Assembly (NCBI GenBank): GCA_023428515.1
Contig: JAEYXI010000017.1
Location: 1-5,261 of the forward strand
Direction: 5' to 3'
DNA from: Pseudomonadota bacterium
GTDB lineage: Bacteria; Pseudomonadota; Alphaproteobacteria; Rhizobiales; Rhizobiaceae
DNA: 5,261 bases
Shown: positions 1 through 5,261 of the stretch, one piece after another
Position numbering within the stretch: position 1 is the stretch's first letter
Layout of the letters: each line of letters begins with the position of its first letter
Translations under genes and position numbers: made by a program
The notes under the pieces: model-generated
Told to the model about the DNA's origin: nothing
Databases searched by the model: none
Seen by the model: the letters and a program-made list of their open reading frames with translations, nothing else

Positions 1-180
1 GAGCATATCCCGCGCGTCACCGAGCGCTTCTATCGCGTCGACATCGACAACAGCCGCAAGGGTACCGGGCTCGGCCTTGCCATCGTCAAGCACATATTGA
101 CCCGCCACAACGGACGGCTGACGATCAAGTCCACCCTCGGCGAGGGCGCGGCCTTCACCGTCCACCTGCCGGTGAAGTGA
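1..180 (+). CDS. phoR: Sensor histidine kinase, C-terminal end (PhoR-like), partial
   Basis: This is the last 59 codons of a gene that begins before the window; the reading frame is open from base 1 and ends at TGA 178-180. The peptide holds the end of a HATPase_c domain: [13 protein letters not shown] (visible residues 2-14) is the F-box/ATP-lid region, and [11 protein letters not shown] (21-31) is the glycine-rich G2 box that holds ATP. A short tail ending HLPVK follows. The [12 protein letters not shown] plus [11 protein letters not shown] combination is characteristic of PhoR, the inner-membrane kinase that phosphorylates PhoB under phosphate limitation, and phoU nearby supports that name. 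The lid between FYRVD and GLGLA is two residues shorter than in the E. coli and Bacillus PhoR sequences as I remember them. Histidine kinase identity is near certain; the PhoR assignment is probable, since the sensor and His-box parts are out of view. Confidence 0.75.
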   Translation, partial: EHIPRVTERFYRVDIDNSRKGTGLGLAIVKHILTRHNGRLTIKSTLGEGAAFTVHLPVK

Positions 181-183
181 GCC

Positions 184-930
184 TCAGTAGGTCGTGCGGC
201 CGCCCGAAAGGTCGAAGGTCGAGGCGGTCGTGAAGCTGTTGTCGCGGCTGACCAGCCAGGCGACCATCGACGCCGCCTCGTCGACTTCGAGGAAGCGCCC
301 GCGCGGGATGCGCACGAGCATGTAGTCGATGAATTCCTTGGTCAGCGTTTCCAGGATGCGGGTGTTGGCGGTGGCCGGGGTCACCGCGTTCACCGCGATG
401 TCGTATTTGGCGAGTTCCTTGCCAAGCGACTTGGTCAGGCCGAGCACGCCGGCCTTCGCCGCGGAATAGGCGGAGAGGTTCGGGTTGCCTTCCTTGCCGG
501 CGACGGACGAGATGTTGACGATGCGGCCGTAGTTCCTCGCCTTCATCGACGGGATCACCACCTTGTTCACGTAGAAGGTGCCGTTGAGATTGATCTCGAC
601 GACGCGCCGCCACTCGTCCGGGTCGTAGTCTTCGAGGGTCGCATTATTGCCGGCCACCCCTGCTGAATTGACCAGGATCGACACCGGCCCGACCTCCGCC
701 TCGGTCTCGGCATGCGCCCGCTTCAGCCCTTCGAGATCGGTGATATCTACCTTTTTGGCGAACGAGCTTTCGCCGAGCGCCGAAGTGGCCGCCGCAAGGG
801 CGTCCGCGTTCATGTCCCACAGGCTGACCTTCGCTCCCGAGGCGAGCAGCCGTTGGGCGATGGCGAAGCCGATGCCCTGCGCGCCGCCGGTCACCACGGC
901 GGTCTGCCCCTTCAGATCGATCTGGTTCAT
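184..930 (-). CDS. SDR-family NAD(P)-dependent oxidoreductase (FabG-like)
   Basis: This is a 248-residue classical short-chain dehydrogenase/reductase, a soluble Rossmann-fold enzyme of normal family length. The cofactor motif TGGAQGIG is at residues 14-21. Asp39 at the end of strand beta-2 (SLWD) favours NAD(H) over NADP(H). NSAG (88-91) replaces the usual NNAG. The catalytic tetrad is complete: Asn114, Ser142, Tyr155 and Lys159 (YSAAK). The C-terminus FDLSGGRTTY is typical of a FabG-like subgroup. General annotation would be 3-oxoacyl-ACP reductase-like, but the NAD-type Asp and the PATANTRI / IDYML-IPRGRF segment resemble, from memory, sugar-acid dehydrogenases such as 2-keto-3-deoxy-L-fuconate dehydrogenase; the substrate is not proven. 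The ATG at 930 is preceded by GGGAAGGA (948-941, minus strand) with a 10-base spacer. The gene runs tail-to-tail into the kinase gene with 3 bases between the stop codons, and is divergent from phoU. Its place inside a phosphate-regulation locus is unusual. Confidence 0.93.
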   Translation of the reverse strand: MNQIDLKGQTAVVTGGAQGIGFAIAQRLLASGAKVSLWDMNADALAAATSALGESSFAKKVDITDLEGLKRAHAETEAEVGPVSILVNSAGVAGNNATLEDYDPDEWRRVVEINLNGTFYVNKVVIPSMKARNYGRIVNISSVAGKEGNPNLSAYSAAKAGVLGLTKSLGKELAKYDIAVNAVTPATANTRILETLTKEFIDYMLVRIPRGRFLEVDEAASMVAWLVSRDNSFTTASTFDLSGGRTTY

Positions 931-1082
931 GAAAATCGGTTCCTTCCCATATGCTCCGGCTCGACTGACAGGATGTCGCGGTCATCGTCAAGAGCCAGGC
1001 GTGCTGCTTCGCGTGCCTTTTCGCGGCTAATTTCCCGCTTGCCGCTGCTCCCCGGCAAAAACCGCGGAATGCCTTGCTTCCG

Positions 1083-1116
1083 GTTTCTTTTTTCTGTCAT
1101 CTGATTAGCCTATCAG
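1083..1116 (+). promoter_or_regulatory. Candidate Pho box and -10 element upstream of phoU
   Basis: CTGTCAT at 1094-1100 is a perfect Pho-box half-site (PhoB consensus: CTGTCAT, four A/T-rich bases, CTGTCAY). The preceding half at the required 11-base register, GTTTCTT (1083-1089), matches only 4 of 7, but the linker 1090-1093 is TTTT as expected. TATCAG (1111-1116) lies 10 bases downstream, the spacing at which PhoB-activated promoters place their -10. Transcription would start near 1123, giving a leader of about 37 bases for phoU. A second half-site-like CTGTCAC sits at 1132-1138 but out of the 11-base register. No good -35 hexamer is visible, which fits an activator-dependent promoter but is not proof. 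Confidence 0.35.
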
Positions 1117-1159
1117 CAACGCTAGAGAAGCCTGTCACCCCGAGTCGCCGTTAGTCGCT

Positions 1160-1876
1160 ATGAACACGCATATAGTCCATGCCTATGATGAGGATCTGAA
1201 GTACCTCGGCAACCGCCTCGCTGCCATGGGTGGCCATGCGGAGCGCATGGTCGATCAGGCCGTGCTGGCTCTGGTCAATTCCGATGCCGGTCTCGCCCGC
1301 AAGGTCATCGCCGACGACGAGTTCCTCGATGAGACGCAGCGCGAGATCGACGACAAGGCGATCCTGCTCATCGCAAAGCGCCAGCCGATGGCCGACGATC
1401 TGCGCCAGGTGGTCGGCACGCTTCGCATCTCCGCCGATCTCGAACGCGTCGGTGACCTCGGCAAGAACATCGCCAAGCGCGTTGTCGCCGTGACCGAGGC
1501 GCGCCAGCCGCTCAGCCTGTTCCGCGGCCTGCAGGCACTGGCCGAGCTCGCGCTGACCCAGCTCAAGGAAGTGCTCGACGTCTATGCCTCTCGCTCGGTC
1601 GATCGCCTTGCCTTCATGCGCGACCGCGACGACCAGATCGACGCCATGTACACGTCGCTGTTCCGCGAGCTCCTCACTTACATGATGGAAGACCCGCGCA
1701 ACATCACGCCCTGCACGCACCTCCTCTTCTGCGCCAAGAACATCGAGCGCATCGGCGACCATGCCACCAACATCGCCGAGACGATCTTCTACATCGTCAC
1801 CGGTGAGCAGATGCCGATCGACCGGCCCAAGGAAGACAAGAGCCACGACGTCGTCGTGTCGGATCAAAAAGGCTAA
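1160..1876 (+). CDS. phoU: Phosphate-specific transport system accessory protein PhoU
   Basis: This is a 238-residue all-helical cytoplasmic protein made of two repeated PhoU domains, the usual family length. Each half carries the metal-binding E-R-x-G-D-x-x-x-N signature: E95-R-V-G-D99...N103 and E196-R-I-G-D200...N204. The conserved PRNITP loop is at 179-184 and the start region (HAYDEDLKYLGNRLAAMGGHAERM) aligns with rhizobial PhoU. PhoU links the PstSCAB phosphate transporter to PhoR and keeps the Pho regulon off when phosphate is sufficient; loss commonly causes runaway phosphate uptake. The ATG at 1160 has no convincing Shine-Dalgarno; it is chosen because it gives the normal N-terminus. 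The gene stands alone, between a divergent SDR gene and a terminator, without the pstB upstream and phoB downstream that accompany it in relatives. A long open frame on the opposite strand is a codon-bias shadow. Confidence 0.96.
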   Translation: MNTHIVHAYDEDLKYLGNRLAAMGGHAERMVDQAVLALVNSDAGLARKVIADDEFLDETQREIDDKAILLIAKRQPMADDLRQVVGTLRISADLERVGDLGKNIAKRVVAVTEARQPLSLFRGLQALAELALTQLKEVLDVYASRSVDRLAFMRDRDDQIDAMYTSLFRELLTYMMEDPRNITPCTHLLFCAKNIERIGDHATNIAETIFYIVTGEQMPIDRPKEDKSHDVVVSDQKG

Positions 1877-1910
1877 GTCGGCAGGCCAGCTCCGGAACAA
1901 CGAACAAGAG

Positions 1911-1947
1911 AAAGCCGCGGTCGCATTTTGCAGGCCGCGGCTTTTTT
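1911..1947 (+). terminator. Intrinsic terminator after phoU, possibly bidirectional
   Basis: AAAGCCGCGG (1911-1920) pairs perfectly over 10 bp with CCGCGGCTTT (1935-1944), and the T run continues to 1947. Inside the 14-base loop, GC 1923-1924 can pair with GC 1930-1931. The hairpin lies 34 bases after the phoU stop and 20 bases past the gcrA stop on the other strand. On the minus strand the hairpin is followed by TTTCTCTTG, a weaker T run, so it may also terminate gcrA. Confidence 0.9.
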
Positions 1948-1967
1948 CTGTTCACTACGTAAGTCCC

Positions 1968-2480
1968 TTAGCGGTTCCGCCGCCGCTCCGCTGCCGGCTG
2001 GAAGGCGACGCGGGAATGGTAGGTGCAATATGGTCCCGTCTCGGCCGTGTCGTTGCCGCAGAACGAGAAGTCTTCCGTCAGCGGGTCGCCGTTCGGCCAT
2101 TTGCAGGTGCGCTCGGAGAGCTGCACCAGTTGCAGGCGGCGCGAGATCGGCACCACCACGTCCTCGGCCGGCCTGTAGCGCACGACCGGCACGGCTTCGA
2201 ACTGCGTCTGCAGCGCGGTCGCGCCGATCGAGGTGGTGATCGAACGCGTGACGGTCGAGGCTCGGCTCACGCTCTTGACCCCGCCGGCCGCCGACGCGGT
2301 CTTTTTCTGCCGCGGCGCTGCAGCCGTGGTGCGCCCGCGGCTCGACAGCTTCAGCCTATGCACCTTGCCAATCACGGCGTTGCGCGTGACCGAGCCCAGC
2401 TGAGCGGCGATCTGGCTGGCGCTCAGGCCCTCCGACCACAGTTTCCTCAGAAGTTCGACGCGTTCGTCCGTCCAGTTCAT
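1968..2480 (-). CDS. gcrA: Cell-cycle regulator GcrA
   Basis: This 170-residue protein is close in length to Caulobacter GcrA (173 as I remember it). It is a cytoplasmic transcription factor of alphaproteobacteria that binds promoters carrying N6-methyladenine GANTC sites made by CcrM and contacts domain 2 of sigma-70. The N-terminal helix-turn-helix (residues 1-45) is very conserved: MNWTDERVELLRKLW, LSASQIAAQLG and VTRNAVIGKVHRL. A variable basic/Ala-Thr linker covers about 46-115. The C-terminal sigma-interacting part has TCKWPNGDP (125-133), FSFCG (138-142) and YCTYH (151-155), with Cys126, Cys141, Cys152 and His155 in conserved positions, then a basic tail (ERRRNR). The ATG at 2480 is chosen over an in-frame upstream start at 2555 because family members begin M-x-W-T-D-E-R. 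No strong Shine-Dalgarno is visible. The gene converges on phoU and diverges from argD, an arrangement shared with rhizobial relatives except that phoB normally lies between phoU and gcrA. Confidence 0.95.
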   Translation of the reverse strand: MNWTDERVELLRKLWSEGLSASQIAAQLGSVTRNAVIGKVHRLKLSSRGRTTAAAPRQKKTASAAGGVKSVSRASTVTRSITTSIGATALQTQFEAVPVVRYRPAEDVVVPISRRLQLVQLSERTCKWPNGDPLTEDFSFCGNDTAETGPYCTYHSRVAFQPAAERRRNR

Positions 2481-2506
2481 GGCTAGGGCGCTCCATTGAA
2501 CGTGCT

Positions 2507-2518
2507 GAATCCAGAATC
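2507..2518. promoter_or_regulatory. Pair of CcrM GANTC methylation sites in the gcrA leader
   Basis: GAATC occurs at 2507-2511 and again at 2514-2518, 7 bases apart and 27-38 bases upstream of the gcrA start codon. GANTC is the CcrM target, and GcrA itself binds methylated copies, so the pair could allow self-regulation or cell-cycle-dependent expression. The motif is certain; the function is inferred. Confidence 0.6.
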
Positions 2519-2623
2519 CATCGCTGTCCCGGCGCTGCCGGGCTCGACACCACATATACGCTTAGGATTAGGGTTGCCGCACGAGATGTAGTCTTTGGTT
2601 GGCTTCAAATTACTCTATTGGCT

Positions 2624-2659
2624 GACTCGGTGACAAGAGTCCGAAATGCAACACGAATC
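2624..2659. promoter_or_regulatory. Cluster of three CcrM GANTC sites between gcrA and argD
   Basis: GACTC (2624-2628), GAGTC (2637-2641) and GAATC (2655-2659) fall within 36 bases. By manual scan only nine GANTC sites occur in the whole window. The cluster is just upstream of the stem-loop/terminator segment and could mark the promoter of that transcript or a distal gcrA element. No clear -35/-10 pair was found beside it. Confidence 0.5.
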
Positions 2660-2670
2660 GGTTTTTTCGG

Positions 2671-2715
2671 TTTTCCCCAACTTGCCCGCGTGCATTCGTG
2701 GACTAGCGGGGAAAG
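2671..2715 (+). ncRNA. Compound stem-loop in a possible argD leader or small RNA
   Basis: The outer stem is TTTTCCCC (2671-2678) with GGGGAAAG (2708-2715), 8 bp including one terminal G-U. The inner stem is CCGCG (2686-2690) with CGTGG (2697-2701), 5 bp including one G-U, closing a 6-base loop. Together with the terminator-like hairpin ending at 2808 this looks like a structured RNA of up to about 150-190 bases. I recognise no known RNA family, and its 5' end is undefined. The strand is inferred from the terminator orientation. Confidence 0.35.
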
Positions 2716-2747
2716 GCTCGTGTCACGCCGGCCGCTCGACGTTTCCG

Positions 2748-2776
2748 TTGACTTCACAGCCGAAACTCACAATATG
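2748..2776 (+). promoter_or_regulatory. Weak sigma-70-like promoter upstream of argD
   Basis: TTGACT (2748-2753) matches 5 of 6 bases of a -35 hexamer. AATATG (2771-2776), 17 bases further on, is a poor -10 (3 of 6). If used, RNA would start near 2783, right at the terminator-like hairpin, which would then be too close to the 5' end to stop transcription and would become a leader hairpin. Confidence 0.25.
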
Positions 2777-2786
2777 GCCTCGGTTG

Positions 2787-2815
2787 GCCGCCGCTTGGGC
2801 GGCTTTTTGATTTTT
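2787..2815 (+). terminator. Intrinsic-terminator-like hairpin upstream of argD
   Basis: GCCGCC (2787-2792) pairs with GGCGGC (2798-2803) around a 5-base loop, GCTTG, followed by TTTTT (2804-2808), GA and TTTTT (2811-2815). It points along the plus strand, 76 bases before the argD start codon, with no gene ending upstream on that strand. A competing hairpin, GGCC (2776-2779) with GGCC (2786-2789), overlaps its 5' arm, and AGCCGA (2758-2763) can pair with TCGGTT (2780-2785). It either ends a small RNA or attenuates argD transcription. Confidence 0.7.
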
Positions 2816-2883
2816 GGCCGCATCGCGGGCAGAAAGCCGCCTTCGCGGTATTGCCCCGGATGCCGGCTCCGGAGACGCATATA

Positions 2884-4080
2884 ATGAGCGGTTCGGCGCT
2901 TTTCGATACCTTTGCGCGGGCGCCCCTTTCTTTCGAGCGGGGCGAGGGCAGTTGGCTCGTCGCCAGCGACGGCCAGCGCTATCTCGATTTCGGCGCCGGC
3001 ATCGCCGTCAACTCACTCGGCTACAGCCATCCGCATCTGGTCGCCGCGCTCACCGAGCAGGCCGGCAAGCTGTGGCATCTCTCCAACCTCTACGAGATTC
3101 CGGAGCAGACGCGTCTCGCCGAACGGCTGGTCGCCTCGACCTTCGCCGACAAGGTGTTCTTCACCAACTCCGGCGCCGAGGCGGTCGAGGGCGCGATCAA
3201 GACGGCGCGTCGTTATCAATATGTCAGCGGCCATCCCGAGCGCTTCCGCACCATTACCTTCGAAGGCGCCTTCCACGGCCGCACGCTGGCCGCGATCGCC
3301 GCCGGCGGGCAGGCGAAATACCTCGAAGGTTTCGGGCCGAAGGCCGACGGCTTCGACCAGGTGCCGTTCAACGACATCGACGCCGTCGAGAAGCTGATCG
3401 GCCCTGAGACCGCCGCGATCCTGCTCGAGCCGGTGCAGGGCGAGGGCGGTATTCGCCCGTTCCCGACGCAGTCGCTGAAGCGCCTGCGCGAGCTTTGCGA
3501 CAAGCACGGCCTGCTGCTCATCTTCGACGAAGTCCAGTCTGGCGTTGGCCGCACCGGAAAATTCTTCGCCCATGAATGGTCCGGCGTGACGCCCGACATC
3601 ATGGCGGTCGCCAAGGGCATCGGCGGCGGCTTCCCGATGGCCGCTGTGCTTGCCACCGCCGAGGCGGCGAAGGGCATGACGACGGGCATCCACGGCACCA
3701 CCTTCGGCGGCAACCCGCTCGCCATGGCGGTCGGCAACGCCGTGCTCGATGTCGTGCTCGCCGATGGCTTCCTCGACGAGGTGAACCGCAAGGCGCTCCT
3801 GATGAAGCAGGGGCTCGCCGCGATCGCCGACGAGTTCCCCGAGGTGATCGAGGGGATCCGCGGCGAAGGGCTGCTGCTCGGCGTCAAGTGCAAGGTGCCC
3901 GCCGCCACATTCAACGCGGCGCTGCGCGACCAGAAGCTGCTCGCGGTGCCGGCCGGCGACAACGTCATCCGCCTGATCCCGGCGCTCACCGTCACCGACG
4001 CCCACATCCGCGAGGCGCTCGACCGCATCCGCGCGGGTGCCGCTGCCGTGTCGGCGTCGCTCGCCGTCGCTGCCAAGTGA
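2884..4080 (+). CDS. argD: Acetylornithine aminotransferase (PLP-dependent)
   Basis: This 398-residue class-III aminotransferase converts N-acetylglutamate 5-semialdehyde to N-acetylornithine using glutamate, in cytoplasmic arginine synthesis; family members often also act on succinyl-diaminopimelate in lysine synthesis. PLP-site motifs are all present: NSGAEA (95-100), FHGRT (130-134), EPVQGEGG (182-189), [12 protein letters not shown] (214-225) with Asp215 and Gln218, the Schiff-base Lys244 in [16 protein letters not shown] (272-278), and the substrate-binding Arg363 in IRLIPAL. Three in-frame starts exist: TTG 2851, ATG 2860 and ATG 2884. The last is chosen because GGAG at 2871-2874 sits 9 bases before it and [22 protein letters not shown] matches the family N-terminus. 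That Shine-Dalgarno lies inside the palindrome CTCCGGAG (2867-2874). It is followed after 14 bases by argF, so the two are almost certainly co-transcribed. Any transcript starting upstream of 2787 must pass a terminator-like hairpin. Confidence 0.96.
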   Translation: MSGSALFDTFARAPLSFERGEGSWLVASDGQRYLDFGAGIAVNSLGYSHPHLVAALTEQAGKLWHLSNLYEIPEQTRLAERLVASTFADKVFFTNSGAEAVEGAIKTARRYQYVSGHPERFRTITFEGAFHGRTLAAIAAGGQAKYLEGFGPKADGFDQVPFNDIDAVEKLIGPETAAILLEPVQGEGGIRPFPTQSLKRLRELCDKHGLLLIFDEVQSGVGRTGKFFAHEWSGVTPDIMAVAKGIGGGFPMAAVLATAEAAKGMTTGIHGTTFGGNPLAMAVGNAVLDVVLADGFLDEVNRKALLMKQGLAAIADEFPEVIEGIRGEGLLLGVKCKVPAATFNAALRDQKLLAVPAGDNVIRLIPALTVTDAHIREALDRIRAGAAAVSASLAVAAK

Positions 4081-4094
4081 TCCGGAGCGTTTAG

Positions 4095-5004
<910 letters not shown>

Positions 5005-5009
<5 letters not shown>

Positions 5010-5036
5010 AGCTCGCCCCGGTGATGCCTATCTCCG
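5005..5036 (+). promoter_or_regulatory. RpoH (sigma-32) heat-shock promoter for hslO
   Basis: CTTG (5005-5008), 18 bases, then CCTATCTCCG (5027-5036) matches every defined position of the alphaproteobacterial RpoH consensus as I remember it (CTTG, 17-18 bases, CYTATNTNNG). The -35 part overlaps the argF stop codon. Transcription should start near 5040, leaving a leader of about 70 bases before the hslO ATG. The downstream gene encodes Hsp33, a heat-shock chaperone, which makes the match biologically sensible. Confidence 0.75.
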
Positions 5037-5103
5037 GCGCATCACCCCAAAAAGAGGCGCTGCGACGCATGCTCGCTTGCGAGCATCGCTGCCCGCCGGA
5101 GAT
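5030..5103 (+). promoter_or_regulatory. Inverted repeat that can sequester the hslO ribosome-binding site
   Basis: ATCTCCGGCG (5030-5039) is the exact reverse complement of CGCCGGAGAT (5094-5103), a perfect 10-bp stem. The downstream arm contains the hslO Shine-Dalgarno GGAG (5098-5101). The upstream arm overlaps the -10 of the predicted RpoH promoter, so RNA read through from argF contains both arms, whereas RNA started near 5040 lacks most or all of the first arm. The 54 bases between the arms contain another perfect hairpin at 5069-5086. Pairing is seen; the regulatory role is inferred. Confidence 0.5.
5069..5086 (+). repeat. Perfect short hairpin in the hslO leader
   Basis: ATGCTCGC (5069-5076) and GCGAGCAT (5079-5086) are perfect inverted copies separated by TT. 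There is no T run after it, so it is not a standard terminator. It ends 11 bases before the hslO Shine-Dalgarno and would be present in both read-through and heat-shock transcripts. It could stabilise the leader RNA or nest inside the larger sequestering stem. Confidence 0.6.
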
Positions 5104-5108
5104 GTGCC

Positions 5109-5261
5109 ATGTTGGATATCGCGAACGTGCCTGACGAACAGAGAAAGCTCGGCGACTTCGGCTTTGCCGGCGACGACCACGTCGTACCCTTCGAGGTGGG
5201 GCCGCTCGACGCGCGCGGCCGCATCATCCAGCTCGGGCCGCAGCTCGACGCGATCCTCGCC
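5109..5261 (+). CDS. hslO: Hsp33 redox-regulated molecular chaperone, N-terminal part (partial)
   Basis: Only the first 51 codons are inside the window; the frame is open to the last base. From residue 14 the peptide reads LGDFGFAGDDHVVPFEVGPLDARGRIIQLGPQLDAIL, which matches the N-terminus of alphaproteobacterial HslO/Hsp33. Hsp33 is a cytoplasmic holdase that is switched on when oxidation and heat release zinc from its C-terminal cysteine centre; that part lies beyond the window and cannot be checked. The ATG at 5109 is supported by GGAG (5098-5101) with a 7-base spacer; the ATG at 5102 is out of frame. The first 13 residues (MLDIANVPDEQRK) are not conserved as far as I can tell. The gene follows argF by 99 bases and appears to have its own heat-shock promoter plus a structured leader. 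Confidence 0.88.
   Translation, partial: MLDIANVPDEQRKLGDFGFAGDDHVVPFEVGPLDARGRIIQLGPQLDAILA

Larger units (their letters stand above)
2481..2883. other. Gene-free gcrA-argD intergenic region (403 bases)
   Basis: No protein-coding signal is convincing here; open frames at 2618-2884 and 2646-2810 (54 codons, ATG without a Shine-Dalgarno) have no recognisable product and run into terminator or argD sequence. The region is less G+C-rich than its flanks over about 2570-2680. It holds five GANTC sites (2507, 2514, 2624, 2637, 2655), a GC-rich hairpin CCCGGC/GCCGGG (2528-2533/2537-2542) in the gcrA leader, a compound stem-loop (2671-2715) and a terminator-like hairpin (2787-2808). A TATATG -10-like hexamer on the minus strand (2558-2553) could serve gcrA, but no matching -35 is evident. 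Confidence 0.7.

Noticed and set aside
1039..1058. Hairpin TTGCCG/CGGCAA between the SDR gene and phoU as a terminator
   Set aside because: It has an A run after it on the plus strand and no T run downstream on either strand, and it lies at the divergent 5' ends of both genes, where a terminator is not expected.
1151..1900. 249-codon open frame opposite phoU
   Set aside because: Mirror of the strong codon bias of phoU; no domain pattern, while phoU on the other strand is unmistakable.
2481..2555. 25-residue N-terminal extension of GcrA from an upstream in-frame start
   Set aside because: Family members begin directly at M-x-W-T-D-E-R; the extension has no conserved character and would span the GC hairpin and the GANTC pair of the leader.
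2646..2810. 54-codon open frame from ATG 2646 to TGA 2808-2810, candidate leader peptide for argD
   Set aside because: No Shine-Dalgarno, no Arg/ornithine-type codon run, no recognisable protein pattern, and its stop falls inside the T run of the terminator-like hairpin. It is more likely non-coding RNA sequence.
2851..2883. Longer argD starts at TTG 2851 or ATG 2860
   Set aside because: The ATG at 2884 has a well-spaced GGAG and gives the family N-terminus; the longer forms would place the Shine-Dalgarno inside the coding region.
2618..2884. 88-codon open frame overlapping the argD start
   Set aside because: Runs through the terminator-like hairpin and into argD, with Arg/Gly-rich composition typical of a chance frame in G+C-rich DNA and no ribosome-binding site.
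5069..5101. ROSE-type RNA thermometer in the hslO leader (UYGCU anti-Shine-Dalgarno)
   Set aside because: TCGCT occurs twice (5073-5077, 5086-5090), but the Shine-Dalgarno is GGAG rather than the AGGA needed for the ROSE pairing, and the 10-bp repeat explains the structure better.

Overview
The window reads as a piece of a G+C-rich alphaproteobacterial chromosome, most likely Hyphomicrobiales (Rhizobiales). The grounds are a recognisable GcrA cell-cycle regulator, the order phoR...phoU...gcrA-argD-argF-hslO (from memory very close to the Sinorhizobium meliloti chromosome), and an exact match to the alphaproteobacterial RpoH (sigma-32) promoter consensus. No insertion sequence, tRNA, rRNA or CRISPR is visible.

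Layout. Bases 1-180 hold the last 59 codons of a PhoR-type sensor histidine kinase. Three bases further on, a short-chain dehydrogenase/reductase (SDR) gene ends on the opposite strand (184-930, minus). A 229-base divergent intergenic region with a possible Pho box leads into phoU (1160-1876, plus). A strong hairpin-plus-U-run terminator separates phoU from the convergent gcrA (1968-2480, minus). A 403-base gene-free stretch (2481-2883) follows. It carries five GANTC (CcrM methylation) sites, a compound stem-loop and an intrinsic-terminator-like hairpin, all upstream of argD. The arginine pair argD (2884-4080) and argF (4095-5009) is co-directional with a 14-base gap. The start of hslO (Hsp33, 5109 to the window end) follows.

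How the genes fit together. ArgD and ArgF act in ornithine/arginine synthesis and look like one operon. PhoR and PhoU belong to phosphate sensing, but the pstCAB and phoB genes that usually sit with them at this locus are not here; an SDR gene lies between phoR and phoU instead. GcrA activates sigma-70 promoters carrying methylated GANTC, and the window's GANTC sites are concentrated next to its own gene. hslO appears to have its own heat-shock promoter overlapping the argF stop codon.

The most interesting signals are non-coding. (i) A 10-bp perfect inverted repeat would hide the hslO ribosome-binding site in argF read-through RNA, but probably not in RNA from the RpoH promoter. (ii) A terminator-like hairpin lies inside the argD leader, preceded by further structure, suggesting either an unannotated small RNA or attenuation. 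(iii) Five of the nine GANTC sites in the window fall within 153 bases between gcrA and argD.
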